Origin: Bacteroidales bacterium Bact_09
Lineage (GTDB): Bacteria; Bacteroidota; Bacteroidia; Bacteroidales; UBA932
Direction of reading: 5' to 3'
DNA: 64,000 nucleotides
NCBI GenBank assembly: GCA_001603455.1
Contig: LUZA01000025.1
Location: 1 to 64,000, forward strand
Part shown: positions 30,426 through 40,570 of the stretch, in pieces
Numbering within the stretch: position 1 is the first letter of the stretch
Layout of the letters: every line of letters begins with the position of its first letter
Made by a program: the position numbers and the translations under genes
The notes under the pieces: generated by a model
What the model was told of the DNA's origin: nothing
The model's input: only the letters and a program-made list of their open reading frames with translations
Database searches by the model: none

Positions 30426-30851
30426 ATGCAATCCGGTCAGGTCATAAGGCATAAGGGTGTCATTACCGGCATCGATCCGCTTACTGCCGAGATCATAACC
30501 GAAGAAGCATGCGCATCATGCCACGCAAAAGGTTACTGTTCGCTAAGTGGTAAAAAGCGCAAAATAATCACCCGTCTTAAAGAGCCTGAGGACTGGAAGC
30601 CCGTGGTAGGAGAAGAGGTCTGGATTGAGATGTGTACCCGTTTGGGATTTAAGGCATTATGGTATGGAATGGTTTTGCCGGCGATCATTCTGGGGGTCTC
30701 GGTTGCCTGTGGAGAACTGCTGAACCTGGCTGAATGGCTGCTCGGATTAATTGCTTTAATGAACATAGGAATCTATTATTTTGTTCTATATTTGTTAAAA
30801 GATCGGATCCAAAATGACTTCTACTTTACTGTGCACCATATTGAGCCTTAG
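30426..30851 (+). CDS. RseC/MucC-type SoxR-reducing-system-like protein
   Basis: CASCHAKGYCSL Cys cluster and two TM helices, directly upstream of rnfB. Confidence 0.87.
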   Translation: MQSGQVIRHKGVITGIDPLTAEIITEEACASCHAKGYCSLSGKKRKIITRLKEPEDWKPVVGEEVWIEMCTRLGFKALWYGMVLPAIILGVSVACGELLNLAEWLLGLIALMNIGIYYFVLYLLKDRIQNDFYFTVHHIEP

Positions 30852-31659
30852 CTTATTGGGTGGGCTTCTGGCTGTCATATTGTATATCGTTGCCCAAAAA
30901 TTCAAAGTACAGGAAGATCCCCGGATAGATCAGGTGCTGGAAGTCCTGCCCGGAGCAAATTGCGGAGGGTGTGGTTTTGCCGGTTGCCGGGCATTTGCCG
31001 AACATTATGTCAACAATCCGGAAACGACAGATTTTTTCTGTCCTGTGGGCGGAAACCAGGTTATGAAACTAGTAGCTCGGGTATTGGGCAAAGAGGTCCG
31101 GGAACAGGTGCCAAAAGTGGCTGTTTTGCGATGTAACGGATCCTGTGGAGTACGTGAACGTCTGAATGTCTATGACGGGAGTCCTGTATGTGCAGTGGCA
31201 GCCGATCTGTATGACGGAGAGACTGGATGCTCTTATGGATGCCTGGGAATGGGAGATTGCGTGAATGCCTGTGCATTTGATGCCATTTACATAGATCCGC
31301 TCACCTGTTTGCCTGTTGTTGTGGAAGACAAATGTACTTCCTGTGGGGCATGTGTCAGGGCTTGTCCCCGAAACATTCTGGAATTAAGACCAAAAGGGCC
31401 TAAAAATCGCAGAATCTACGTGGCCTGTGCCAATAAGGATAAAGGAGCTGTAACGCGTAAAGTATGTTCCGTGGGGTGCATAGGATGTCAATTGTGTGTG
31501 AAGGCCTGTCCCTTTGAAGCCATAACAGTAACAGACAACCTGGCCTATATAGATCCGGATAAATGCCGTTTGTGCCGTAAATGCGTGGCGGTATGTCCTG
31601 CCGGATGTATTCTGGAGATCAATTTTCCACCCAAAAAACAAGTGACCGAAAATGAATAA
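30814..31659 (+). CDS. rnfB: Rnf electron transport complex subunit B
   Basis: LPGANCGGCGFAGC and multiple 4Fe-4S motifs CxxCxxCxxxCP. Confidence 0.96.
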   Translation: MTSTLLCTILSLSLLGGLLAVILYIVAQKFKVQEDPRIDQVLEVLPGANCGGCGFAGCRAFAEHYVNNPETTDFFCPVGGNQVMKLVARVLGKEVREQVPKVAVLRCNGSCGVRERLNVYDGSPVCAVAADLYDGETGCSYGCLGMGDCVNACAFDAIYIDPLTCLPVVVEDKCTSCGACVRACPRNILELRPKGPKNRRIYVACANKDKGAVTRKVCSVGCIGCQLCVKACPFEAITVTDNLAYIDPDKCRLCRKCVAVCPAGCILEINFPPKKQVTENE

Positions 31660-32998
31660 AACGTTTTCAATTGGAGGAATTCATCCACAAGACAATAAAT
31701 TCTCCGGGGACCAGCCTATTGAGAATTTTCCCATTCCAAAAAGGGTATTCATATCTATGAACCAGCATTTAGGGATGCCGGCAGTGCCTGTAGTTAAAAA
31801 AGGTGACCCGGTCAGGGTCGGACAACTAATCGCAGAGCCAGCCGGTTTTGTCTCGGCACCGGTACATGCTTCTGTTAGCGGGATTGTGGCTGATGTTGCT
31901 TCTTATCCGGATTTCATGGGGAAAAAGGTTTTGACTGTTGTGATAGACACCGAAGGCGATCAATGGCTGGACGATATAGACTGGTCTCCTGAAATAAGAC
32001 ACGAGATCACCGATACTCCGCAGGAGATCTTCAAAAAGATATCCGCATCGGGGATCGTAGGACTGGGAGGGGCCGCTTTTCCCACGCATGTAAAACTGAC
32101 TCCACTGGAAGGGATGAAGCCGGAATACCTGATCCTGAACGGGGCAGAATGTGAACCTTACCTGACTTCTGATTACCGCCTGATGCTGGAGCATGGTCAG
32201 GAGGTCCTGGTTGGCGGAGAGATGATGCGCCGGGTTCTGGGAAATAATGTCACCGGGATCATAAGCATTGAAGATAATAAGCCAAAGGCGATCTCATTGA
32301 TGCAGAGACTGACATCCAATTATTTGCAATGGAAGGTCATTCCGCTGAAAAAACGATATCCGCAGGGGGGGGAAAAACAATTGATAGATGCAGTGCTGGG
32401 AAGAAAAGTTCCCTCTTTCGCATTGCCCATTTCTACGGGGGCAGTCGTCCAGAATGTAGGGACTGCCTTTGCCGTGTATGAAGCTGTTCAAAAAAACAAA
32501 CCGCTGATATCCAACGTTTTGACCGTGAGTTGTACCGATCGGTCCATACAGAAGAATTACCGGTTCCGGACGGGAACTCCCATTCGGGAAATCCTGACAG
32601 CAGCCGGTGCCATGGAAAAAGACGGGACCCTTTTACCTCAGTTTGCCAAAGTAGTGAACGGAGGCCCCATGATGGGGAAACCCGTTGTATACCTTGACGG
32701 ACCCGTGATGAAAAGCACGTCGGGTTTGTTGCTCTTTACAGAAAAAGAAACAAAACGGAAAAACCCGGGTGAATGTATCCGCTGTTCCAAGTGTTTCCAG
32801 GTATGTCCCATGCGGTTGCAGCCATATCTGTTGTACCAGCTGGCCCTTGCCGGCCGTACGGAAGAACTCGAGGCCAACCGTGTCTTTGATTGTATTGAGT
32901 GTGGATGTTGCCTGTATTCCTGTCCGGCTTATCTGCCCCTGCTGGATCAAATCCGTTTGGCTAAAAATGTGTCGTTGAAAAATAAACGCAAAAAATAA
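31652..32998 (+). CDS. rnfC: Rnf complex subunit C
   Basis: GLGGAAFPTHVKL, CIRCSKCFQVCP, CIECGCCLYSCP. Confidence 0.96.
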   Translation: MNKTFSIGGIHPQDNKFSGDQPIENFPIPKRVFISMNQHLGMPAVPVVKKGDPVRVGQLIAEPAGFVSAPVHASVSGIVADVASYPDFMGKKVLTVVIDTEGDQWLDDIDWSPEIRHEITDTPQEIFKKISASGIVGLGGAAFPTHVKLTPLEGMKPEYLILNGAECEPYLTSDYRLMLEHGQEVLVGGEMMRRVLGNNVTGIISIEDNKPKAISLMQRLTSNYLQWKVIPLKKRYPQGGEKQLIDAVLGRKVPSFALPISTGAVVQNVGTAFAVYEAVQKNKPLISNVLTVSCTDRSIQKNYRFRTGTPIREILTAAGAMEKDGTLLPQFAKVVNGGPMMGKPVVYLDGPVMKSTSGLLLFTEKETKRKNPGECIRCSKCFQVCPMRLQPYLLYQLALAGRTEELEANRVFDCIECGCCLYSCPAYLPLLDQIRLAKNVSLKNKRKK

Positions 32999-32999
32999 T

Positions 33000-34043
33000 A
33001 TGAACAAACTACTTGTTTCACCTGCCCCGCATTTGCATAGTAAAGACAGTACCCGCAGGATCATGCGCGATGTGATCATAGCTCTGATGCCTGCTGTACT
33101 TGTAGGCGTTTATTTTGCGGGACTTAGTGCGCTGCTGGTCATTGTAGTCTCTGTAACGGGTTGTGTGCTTTTGGAACACTTGATTGTCCGTTACCTGATG
33201 AAGAAAAAAACGACGGTACATGACCTTTCCGCTGTGGTTACCGGACTGATTTTGGCACTGAACCTGCCCGTTTCCTCGCCTTGGTGGATGGTTCTGATAG
33301 GATGCGTAGCAGCCATAGGGATCGCAAAAATGACCTTCGGAGGGTTGGGTCATAATCTGTTCAATCCTGCCTTGGTGGCACGAGTCTTCCTTTTGATATC
33401 TTTTCCGGTACAGATGACCGACTGGTCTGTTGCCAACAGCCTTTTCAGACCTGACCGGTGGGAATTGCCCAAAGGCTTGCTGGGAGCACAGGGACAATTA
33501 CTGGACGCAGCCTCCGGAGCCACCCCTCTGGGAATAATAAAGGAAGGACTGGCCAACGGACTTACTATGGAAACGCTGAGTCAGCAGCACGATTTTTCCT
33601 ATTGGCATATGCTGTTCGGACGCATTGACGGATCCTTGGGTGAAGCATCGGCGCTGGCTGTCCTGTTGGGCTTTGCCTACCTGCTGCTGAAGAAAGTTAT
33701 TAAACCTATAATTCCCCTTTCCGTCATGGTGACGGTCGTTATCTTTTCCGGGATACTCTGGCTGGCAAATCCGTCCATGAACGCAGATCCCCTGTTCCAT
33801 TTGCTTACCGGAGGTTTGTTACTGGGTGCTGTTTTCATGGCCACCGACTATACCACTTCACCCATGTCTCCGCTGGGAATGATGATATTTGGGATCGGGA
33901 TCGGGATCGTAACCATGATCATACGCATCTGGGGGGCCTACCCCGAAGGCGTTTCATTTGCCATATTATTCATGAACGCATTGGTGCCCCTGCTGAACAA
34001 GATCAAGCCGTTACCATATCAAAAGGAGGTGAACCGTGGCTAA
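33000..34043 (+). CDS. rnfD: Rnf complex subunit D
   Basis: FNPALVARVFLLISFP; SGATPLG flavinylation-type motif. Confidence 0.96.
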   Translation: MNKLLVSPAPHLHSKDSTRRIMRDVIIALMPAVLVGVYFAGLSALLVIVVSVTGCVLLEHLIVRYLMKKKTTVHDLSAVVTGLILALNLPVSSPWWMVLIGCVAAIGIAKMTFGGLGHNLFNPALVARVFLLISFPVQMTDWSVANSLFRPDRWELPKGLLGAQGQLLDAASGATPLGIIKEGLANGLTMETLSQQHDFSYWHMLFGRIDGSLGEASALAVLLGFAYLLLKKVIKPIIPLSVMVTVVIFSGILWLANPSMNADPLFHLLTGGLLLGAVFMATDYTTSPMSPLGMMIFGIGIGIVTMIIRIWGAYPEGVSFAILFMNALVPLLNKIKPLPYQKEVNRG

Positions 34044-34623
34044 AGAATCAAATTTCAGGAACATGTTCCTGTGCCTGCTGATCATTTGTCTTGGAGGATC
34101 GGCAGTAATGGGCGGTGTATATTTGATAACATATGAACCCATCGCGGCAGCACAGGCTGCCAAAGTGAACCAGGCGCTGAGCCAGGTTTTGCCGGAATTT
34201 GACAATATGCCGGTTGAGTTGGCTTATGATCTGGAGATCGATGGCAGGAAGGTTACCGTTTATCCTGCGACCAGGGACAGCGTTTTTGCCGGGGCAGCCA
34301 TCGAAGCGGTGACCACCAAGGGATTCGGGGGCCCGATTAAGGTGATGGTAGGATTTCTTCCTGACGGCACGATCTTCAATACGGCCATCTTGTCGCATGC
34401 AGAAACACCGGGCCTGGGAGATAAAATGGATCCCCGTAAGAGCGACTTCAGCTTGCAGTTCAACGGAAAAAATCCTAAAACTTTCCGTTTGGCCGTGAAA
34501 AAGGACGGAGGACAGGTAGATGCCATAACGGCAGCCACTATCAGTTCGAGGGCTTTTTGCGATGTGGTAGACCTGGCTTACAAGGCTTTTATACAATTAA
34601 TCCAAAAAGGAAGTGAGCAATGA
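34036..34623 (+). CDS. rnfG: Rnf complex subunit G (GTG start)
   Basis: ETPGLGDKMD; DAITAATISSRAF FMN-binding-type motif. Confidence 0.94.
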   Translation: MAKESNFRNMFLCLLIICLGGSAVMGGVYLITYEPIAAAQAAKVNQALSQVLPEFDNMPVELAYDLEIDGRKVTVYPATRDSVFAGAAIEAVTTKGFGGPIKVMVGFLPDGTIFNTAILSHAETPGLGDKMDPRKSDFSLQFNGKNPKTFRLAVKKDGGQVDAITAATISSRAFCDVVDLAYKAFIQLIQKGSEQ

Positions 34624-35201
34624 ACAGGTTGAAGATCATAACCAATGGTATTATTAAGGGAAACCCCACTTTTGTACTGGTGCTGGGCATGTGTCCCACA
34701 TTGGGGACCACCACTTCTGCCGCCAACGGAATGGGTATGGGGCTGGCAACTACTTTTGTCCTGATGTTGTCCAACCTGGTCATTTCCCTGATCTCTGGCG
34801 TGGTCCCCTCTAAGGTCAGGATACCCTCCTTTGTAGTGGTAATAGCTGTTTTTGTTACTGTCGTGCAGCTGGTTATGCAGGCATATGTGCCTGCGTTGTA
34901 CGAAACGCTGGGTTTGTTCATTCCGCTCATTGTGGTGAACTGTATTGTACTGGGACGGGCAGAAGCTTATGCCAGCAAGAACAGACCGCTGGATTCTTTC
35001 CTGGACGGACTGGGATCGGGACTGGGCTTTACCCTCTCGCTGACAACATTGGGAGCTATCCGCGAATTGTTGGGTTCGGGAGCCTTCTTTGGATGGAAGG
35101 TCATTCCGGGAGATGCCATGCTTGTCTTCATTCTGGCTCCCGGTGCATTCCTGGCACTGGGTTATCTTATGGTTTTGTTCAACAAGATAAAAAAAGCTTA
35201 A
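34620..35201 (+). CDS. rnfE: Rnf complex subunit E
   Basis: LGMCPTLGTTTSAANG; IPLIVVNCIVLGRAEAYASKN. Confidence 0.96.
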   Translation: MNRLKIITNGIIKGNPTFVLVLGMCPTLGTTTSAANGMGMGLATTFVLMLSNLVISLISGVVPSKVRIPSFVVVIAVFVTVVQLVMQAYVPALYETLGLFIPLIVVNCIVLGRAEAYASKNRPLDSFLDGLGSGLGFTLSLTTLGAIRELLGSGAFFGWKVIPGDAMLVFILAPGAFLALGYLMVLFNKIKKA

Positions 35202-35205
35202 CGTC

Positions 35206-35805
35206 ATGGAATACATACTTATCATCATATCTGCGGTTTTTGTCAACAACATTGTACTAAACCAGTTTTTAGGCGTTTGCCCGTTCCTGGGCGTGTCCAA
35301 CAAAATATCAACTGCCGTGGGCATGAGCGCTGCCGTGGTTTTTGTGATGACGCTGTCAACCCTGATCACCTACTTGGTACAGTATTATATCCTGAACCCC
35401 CTGAACATAGGTTTTATGCAGACCGTCACATTCATACTGGTGATTGCAGCCCTTGTTCAAATGGTGGAAATTATACTGAAAAAAATATCGCCGGCGCTGT
35501 ACCAGGCGTTGGGCATTTTCCTGCCATTGATCACAACCAACTGCGCCGTACTTGGGGTTGCGATACTTGTGGTAACGAAGGAATTCACTTATGGAGGAAC
35601 GGCTGCCATGCTGAACCTTCCACAGGCTCTTGTCTATACTGCTTCTATGGCGGTGGGCTTTGGTCTTGCCCTCATTATATTTGCCGGGATGCGTGAACAA
35701 ATGGATCTTGTGGGGGTTCCCAAACCTTTCAGGGGCGTTCCCATTGCCTTGATCACGGCAGGGATACTAGCCCTTGCTTTCATGGGTTTTTCAGGTATCG
35801 TATGA
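35206..35805 (+). CDS. rnfA: Rnf complex subunit A
   Basis: NNIVLNQFLGVCPFLGVS; FLPLITTNCAVLG. Confidence 0.96.
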   Translation: MEYILIIISAVFVNNIVLNQFLGVCPFLGVSNKISTAVGMSAAVVFVMTLSTLITYLVQYYILNPLNIGFMQTVTFILVIAALVQMVEIILKKISPALYQALGIFLPLITTNCAVLGVAILVVTKEFTYGGTAAMLNLPQALVYTASMAVGFGLALIIFAGMREQMDLVGVPKPFRGVPIALITAGILALAFMGFSGIV

Positions 35806-35822
35806 TATAAAATCAAGAAATC

Positions 35823-36050
35823 ATGGAATCATTAGAAGAACTTGAAAAATGGGTCAGGACACCGAAAGGTTCGCGGGATCAGACGTCCTGGTACAAACTG
35901 GGTGGCTTATACCGCCAGGAGGAAAGGTGGGGAGATGCCCTGAACGCTTACGCAAAATGTATGGAGATAGGGACCTCCAATGCAGCCCGCGAAGCTACCG
36001 AAGCCATCAAACGCATACTGAACTATAGAAATGAGGATTGGATACCCTGA
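35823..36050 (+). CDS. Small TPR-like protein
   Basis: 75 aa; single TPR-like WYKLGGLYRQEERWGDALNAYAKCMEI; starts 17 nt after rnfA. Confidence 0.7.
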   Translation: MESLEELEKWVRTPKGSRDQTSWYKLGGLYRQEERWGDALNAYAKCMEIGTSNAAREATEAIKRILNYRNEDWIP

Positions 36051-36928
36051 ACGGTTGTCCTGTTCATCAGAACAGACAGTCCACGATCCATCAGTTTGGC
36101 GGCATCCTGATACCGCAGGTATGAGTTAGGGGCTTTCATGACAACGGCTATAACCCTCTTGTCTGCTAGATGGGCAGTTGCCGTAATGCAGAGACCTGCT
36201 GCGTTTGTGTAACCTGTCTTGAACCCATCACATCCATTATAATAATATGCCTGTCCCGGCAACATGCCATTGGTGGTCCCATAGACAGTACCTCTGAAAT
36301 TCAGTCTGGTCAGCGAAGTATATTCCAGGATATTGGGAAATCTTTTAATAAAATCACGTGTCAGTTCTGCCATGGAACGGGGAGATATCCCATTCTTTGA
36401 AGATAATCCCGAGGCATCGTCATAATGAGCTGTCAGACCCAGGGAATCTGCGTAGTGGTTCATGATTCTGGCAAAATCTTTTTCGGTTCCGCCCGAAATG
36501 TATTCACCCAGGGCAACAGCGCAGGCATTGGCAGATACCACGCACAATGCACGGATCATTTCGTCAACGGTATAAGTGAGTGCCTCGTTCAGGGGCACGT
36601 TGGATTCACCCGGATTAATAGAACGGGCAGCTGCATAAGGACTGACAGGTATTTGCGATTCGAGTGAAAGATATCCCTTTTCAATATGGTCAAAGACTAT
36701 GTACATAGTCATCACCTTAGTCATACTTGCCGGAACCAGCATGAAGTCTGGACTGACAGAATAAAAGGTTTCCCCGTTCGCTGCATCTATCACTATTGCT
36801 CCCTGACAGCTCAGCCCAAGATAAACAGGAGGATTCGGTTCGGGCCCTGGTTCCGGCACAACATTTTTTTCACAGGCAACAAAGACCAGAAGTAAAAGCC
36901 ACAAGGCTGTCAGGTGTGTCGTTTTCAT
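36023..36928 (-). CDS. D-alanyl-D-alanine carboxypeptidase (PBP5/S11 family) lipoprotein
   Basis: SMTK, SAN, KTG active-site motifs; lipobox FVAC. Confidence 0.93.
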   Translation of the reverse strand: MKTTHLTALWLLLLVFVACEKNVVPEPGPEPNPPVYLGLSCQGAIVIDAANGETFYSVSPDFMLVPASMTKVMTMYIVFDHIEKGYLSLESQIPVSPYAAARSINPGESNVPLNEALTYTVDEMIRALCVVSANACAVALGEYISGGTEKDFARIMNHYADSLGLTAHYDDASGLSSKNGISPRSMAELTRDFIKRFPNILEYTSLTRLNFRGTVYGTTNGMLPGQAYYYNGCDGFKTGYTNAAGLCITATAHLADKRVIAVVMKAPNSYLRYQDAAKLMDRGLSVLMNRTTVQGIQSSFL

Positions 36929-37073
36929 AAGATCAAAGGATGGAGCAATCTACGGAAAATGTACAGGAAGTATTCTTGCCGCATACTCCCAGGCTGGGAC
37001 CGGAAAGTAGTGGACATTCCTGCAAACAGGCATGGTGATAACCCCAGATCAGGCAATAGCCAAATAATACGTA

Positions 37074-37712
37074 CTAGAGAACCGGCAGGATGCTCAGGAT
37101 GCGGATGTCTTTCACGGGCCGGTCAGCCGGACCTGTCTGAACAGAAGCGATTCTGTCAATTACATCCAATCCTTCTATCACCTCTCCGAACACGGTATAA
37201 TTGCCGTCCAGTCGCCGGCACGCAGCTTCATTGTGTACTATATAGAACTGTGATCCTGAAGAGGCTTTTTCCGGATTAACGGAATCTCCGGTCCTGGCGG
37301 CGGCCAGGGCTCCTTTTTTGTGTACCAGTCCCGGTACGAATTCGGCTGGAACAGTATATCCGGGGCCGCCAGAGCCCAGTTTTTGTTCAGGGGTAGCTGT
37401 CCTGGATTCCGGGTCTCCGCATTGTATCATGAATTCATTTATTACCCGGTGGAAAAGGATATTATCATAAAACCGTTCTGCTGCTAGTTTTATAAAATTA
37501 TCCCGATGTAACGGAGTTTCGCTGTACAAACGTATAATCATGGTCCCTTCCGAGGTCTTCAGTTCAAAGACGGGATTTTCTGGCAGAGTTGCCGGCTCAA
37601 AAGCCGCTTGTAGAACGGCTGCCGCTTCTTTTGCTTTTTTACCTGTATTGTTGCAGGAACCCATAAATAAAGCACTCATACCTATCAGAATAAACAGTGT
37701 GTATTTTTTCAT
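37074..37712 (-). CDS. Cyclophilin-type peptidyl-prolyl isomerase, lipoprotein
   Basis: ILFHRVINEFMIQCGDPE; GSQFYIV; lipobox MGSC; ATG 37712 chosen. Confidence 0.92.
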   Translation of the reverse strand: MKKYTLFILIGMSALFMGSCNNTGKKAKEAAAVLQAAFEPATLPENPVFELKTSEGTMIIRLYSETPLHRDNFIKLAAERFYDNILFHRVINEFMIQCGDPESRTATPEQKLGSGGPGYTVPAEFVPGLVHKKGALAAARTGDSVNPEKASSGSQFYIVHNEAACRRLDGNYTVFGEVIEGLDVIDRIASVQTGPADRPVKDIRILSILPVL

Positions 37713-37769
37713 AATGCTGAACATGATTATTTCTTAAATTTTCGGAAGACGAAGGTAATGTTTTTTTTT

Positions 37770-37777
37770 TACTTTTG
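37770..37777 (+). promoter_or_regulatory. -7 element TACTTTTG for dut
   Basis: 5 nt before ATG 37783. Confidence 0.5.
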
Positions 37778-37782
37778 CATTT

Positions 37783-38214
37783 ATGAGAATAAAGATCATT
37801 AACCGTTCCCCTTATCCCCTGCCTGAATACGCAACGCCTCTTTCGGCAGGAATGGACCTGCAGGCACATATCCCCGGAAACATCACATTGCAATCACTGG
37901 AAAGAGCTTTGGTGCCTACAGGATTATATATTGAACTCCCGCCCGGGTATGAAGCACAGATCAGGCCTCGCAGCGGTATGGCTGCCAAAAAGGGAATCGG
38001 GATTCTGAACAGTCCGGGAACCATCGATGCCGATTACCGAGGAGAAATACGCATCATTCTGGTCAATCTTTCTCCCCGGACTGTAGAAATTGCCCCCGGA
38101 GAACGCATAGCGCAGATGGTGGTAGCCTCGCACCAGCATGTAGAATGGGAAACAGCTGTTGAACTGGGGCAGACAGAACGAGGAGAGGGTGGATTCGGAT
38201 CTACAGGTCATTAG
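37783..38214 (+). CDS. dut: dUTP diphosphatase
   Basis: [47 protein letters not shown]. Confidence 0.97.
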   Translation: MRIKIINRSPYPLPEYATPLSAGMDLQAHIPGNITLQSLERALVPTGLYIELPPGYEAQIRPRSGMAAKKGIGILNSPGTIDADYRGEIRIILVNLSPRTVEIAPGERIAQMVVASHQHVEWETAVELGQTERGEGGFGSTGH

Positions 38215-38226
38215 CCTTGTTGGGAT

Positions 38227-39513
38227 ATGGAGCGTTTATATGCAGTGTTTGAAAAGTATCCCCGGATTTGCACTGATACAAGGCAGATCAATCCGGGTTG
38301 TTTGTTTTTTGCTCTTAAAGGAGAACGTTTTGACGGGAATCAATTTGCCGGGGAAGCCCTGGAAAAAGGAGCTGCCTATGCCGTGGTGGACAATTACCAG
38401 GGAACGGATCCCCGGTGTATCAGGGTCCCGGATGTATTACGGGCATTACAGGATCTTGCTGCCATGCACCGGTCCGGATTCAGGGGACCGGTCTTTGCCC
38501 TGACGGGTTCTAATGGCAAAACCACCACCAAGGAGCTGATTCATGCCGTGCTTTCTGTTAACTACAGGGTTACGGCTACGCAGGGTAATCTGAATAACCA
38601 CATAGGTGTTCCTTTGAGCATTCTGAAAATGAACAGGGATACCGAAGTGGGATTGTTCGAGATGGGAGCCAGCCATCCGGGCGAGATTGCCTTTCTGACC
38701 GAAATAGTCCGGCCAACTGCCGGACTGATCACAAACGTATCGGGATCCCATTTGGAAGGGTTCGGGGACCTGGAAGGTGTCATGCGATGCAAAGGCGCCT
38801 TGTATGACTACCTGGCATCTACCGGCGGCACCGTTTTCTGTCATGTTGAAGATCCGGTGCTCACGGGCATGTTGCTTGAAAGAAAGATCATGGAGAATGT
38901 GGTCCCTTACGGGATCAAAAGACAGGGAGTAAAGGCTTGGTTGCAAGAAGGTTTCCTGATCTTTTCGCTTAAGGGATACCCGGACATCACGACACATCTG
39001 GCAGGACTGTATAACGTTCCCAACGTACTGGCTGCCCTGGCCGTGGCAGAGCATTACAGGATAGAAAGAACAAAAGCTGTGCAGGCTGTTGCCTCGTATG
39101 TTCCTTCCAACAACCGTTCCCAATGGATCAAAACATCCAGGAATTCATTGATCGCCGATGCCTATAATGCCAATCCGGTCAGCATGACCCTTGCTTTGGA
39201 GAACCTTGCTTCACTGGATGGACGGGGTAAGGTTGCGATTTTGGGTGATATGCTGGAGTTGGGCCCGGTCTCTGCCCGGGAACATCTCGGGATTGTCCGG
39301 ATGGTAGAAAAGATGGATCTGGAAAAAGTTTTCTGGGTGGGACCCTACTTTACACAGGCAGTTCATCAAAACGGAGCCAAAGGATTTTGTTTCCCGAAAG
39401 TTGAGAACCTGATAGATCATCTTAAGAAAAACCCGCTGGAAGGGAATATTGTGCTGATCAAGGGTTCTAACGGGATCCGTTTGAGAGAGCTTATCGCATC
39501 GGGAGTGTGCTGA
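38227..39513 (+). CDS. murF: UDP-N-acetylmuramoyl-tripeptide--D-alanyl-D-alanine ligase
   Basis: DTRQINPGCLFFALKGERFDGN; TGSNGKTTTKELI; ADAYNANPVSM. Confidence 0.97.
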   Translation: MERLYAVFEKYPRICTDTRQINPGCLFFALKGERFDGNQFAGEALEKGAAYAVVDNYQGTDPRCIRVPDVLRALQDLAAMHRSGFRGPVFALTGSNGKTTTKELIHAVLSVNYRVTATQGNLNNHIGVPLSILKMNRDTEVGLFEMGASHPGEIAFLTEIVRPTAGLITNVSGSHLEGFGDLEGVMRCKGALYDYLASTGGTVFCHVEDPVLTGMLLERKIMENVVPYGIKRQGVKAWLQEGFLIFSLKGYPDITTHLAGLYNVPNVLAALAVAEHYRIERTKAVQAVASYVPSNNRSQWIKTSRNSLIADAYNANPVSMTLALENLASLDGRGKVAILGDMLELGPVSAREHLGIVRMVEKMDLEKVFWVGPYFTQAVHQNGAKGFCFPKVENLIDHLKKNPLEGNIVLIKGSNGIRLRELIASGVC

Positions 39514-40510
39514 AAGTTGTTTTTTTAAACGACAGAAAAAATCGCAGGATAATGCTGCCTCTGTAAACAAGGCCATCCAGCAATGGTTGGGTTCCGCTCG
39601 GGCTTGGTGTTAGCCGGCGACGGGTTTTCCAGAAATGATAATGAGCCTTCAGAACAGAGCTGAAAAAATTCCATTTACCCTGGAACAGATAGGCTACAGC
39701 TGAAAGATGGTCCATGAAAAGACGCACAAACAATACTGGTATGCGTTCTGCCTTATTCAGGTTTTTGTACATCATAAACAGGTTGTTCCTGTAGTTGAGA
39801 TACAGTTTATGCGGAGAGTCGTTGGGCAGAGTTCCTCCTCCCACATGCAATATTTCAGAATCTGGAATAACGGTTATACGGAAGCCGGCCCACAGGGAAC
39901 GCCAGCAAAAATCGATTTCTTCCATATGAGCAAAAAAAAGGTCGTCAAATCCGTTGAGCCTGTGAAAAAGGTCCGAACGGACGACCATGCAGGTTCCACT
40001 AGCCCAGAAAACCGGCACAGGATGATCATACTGGCCGTTGTCTTTTTCAATAAATGTCAGTATGCGGCCCCTGCAAAACGGAAAGCCCAATCGGTCAATG
40101 AATCCGCCACAGGCACCTGCATATTCAAATTGACCGGGATGTGCCCAGGAGAGTATCTTTGGCATACAGACACCGCAATCGGGATTCAGGTCCATGTGTG
40201 TGATCAGGGGGGGCAGCCAGCCTGGTGTCACTTCTACGTCTGAATTGAGCAGAATATAATATTGGGCATCGATCTGCCGGAGGGCTTTGTTGTATCCTCC
40301 CGTATAACCAAGATTTTTTTCAAATTCAATGAGAGGGAGCCTTGGAAACTGTTCTTTAAGCCAGGGGACGGAAGCGTCTGTTGAGCCGTTGTCGGCTACA
40401 TATACACGTGCCCAGGTTTCAGGAGTTCTTTCAAGTACCAGATGCAGAAAACGCTCCAGAAAATGTTTCCCGTTCCAATTCAGGATCACTATGGCCACTT
40501 TTGGCTTCAT
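39491..40510 (-). CDS. Glycosyltransferase family 2 protein
   Basis: VAIVILNWNGKHFLERFL, VADNGSTDAS, LNSDVEVTPGWL. Confidence 0.93.
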   Translation of the reverse strand: MKPKVAIVILNWNGKHFLERFLHLVLERTPETWARVYVADNGSTDASVPWLKEQFPRLPLIEFEKNLGYTGGYNKALRQIDAQYYILLNSDVEVTPGWLPPLITHMDLNPDCGVCMPKILSWAHPGQFEYAGACGGFIDRLGFPFCRGRILTFIEKDNGQYDHPVPVFWASGTCMVVRSDLFHRLNGFDDLFFAHMEEIDFCWRSLWAGFRITVIPDSEILHVGGGTLPNDSPHKLYLNYRNNLFMMYKNLNKAERIPVLFVRLFMDHLSAVAYLFQGKWNFFSSVLKAHYHFWKTRRRLTPSPSGTQPLLDGLVYRGSIILRFFLSFKKTTFSTLPMR

Positions 40511-40514
40511 AAGG

Positions 40515-40522
40515 CAAATGTA
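40515..40522 (-). promoter_or_regulatory. -7 element TACATTTG for the GT2 gene
   Basis: CAAATGTA on + strand, 4 nt from the start codon. Confidence 0.55.
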
Positions 40523-40570
40523 AGGGTTTTTCGTAAATTAGCATTATGGAAAAGATGGTAAAGACGGGAC

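Noticed and set aside
33890-33912. GGGATC tandem hexamer repeat
   Set aside because: Encodes Gly-Ile repeats in an RnfD transmembrane helix; too short to be functional DNA repeat.
34578-35369. 263-aa antisense ORF opposite rnfE/rnfA
   Set aside because: Spans two conserved membrane-protein genes in shadow frame; composition non-protein-like.
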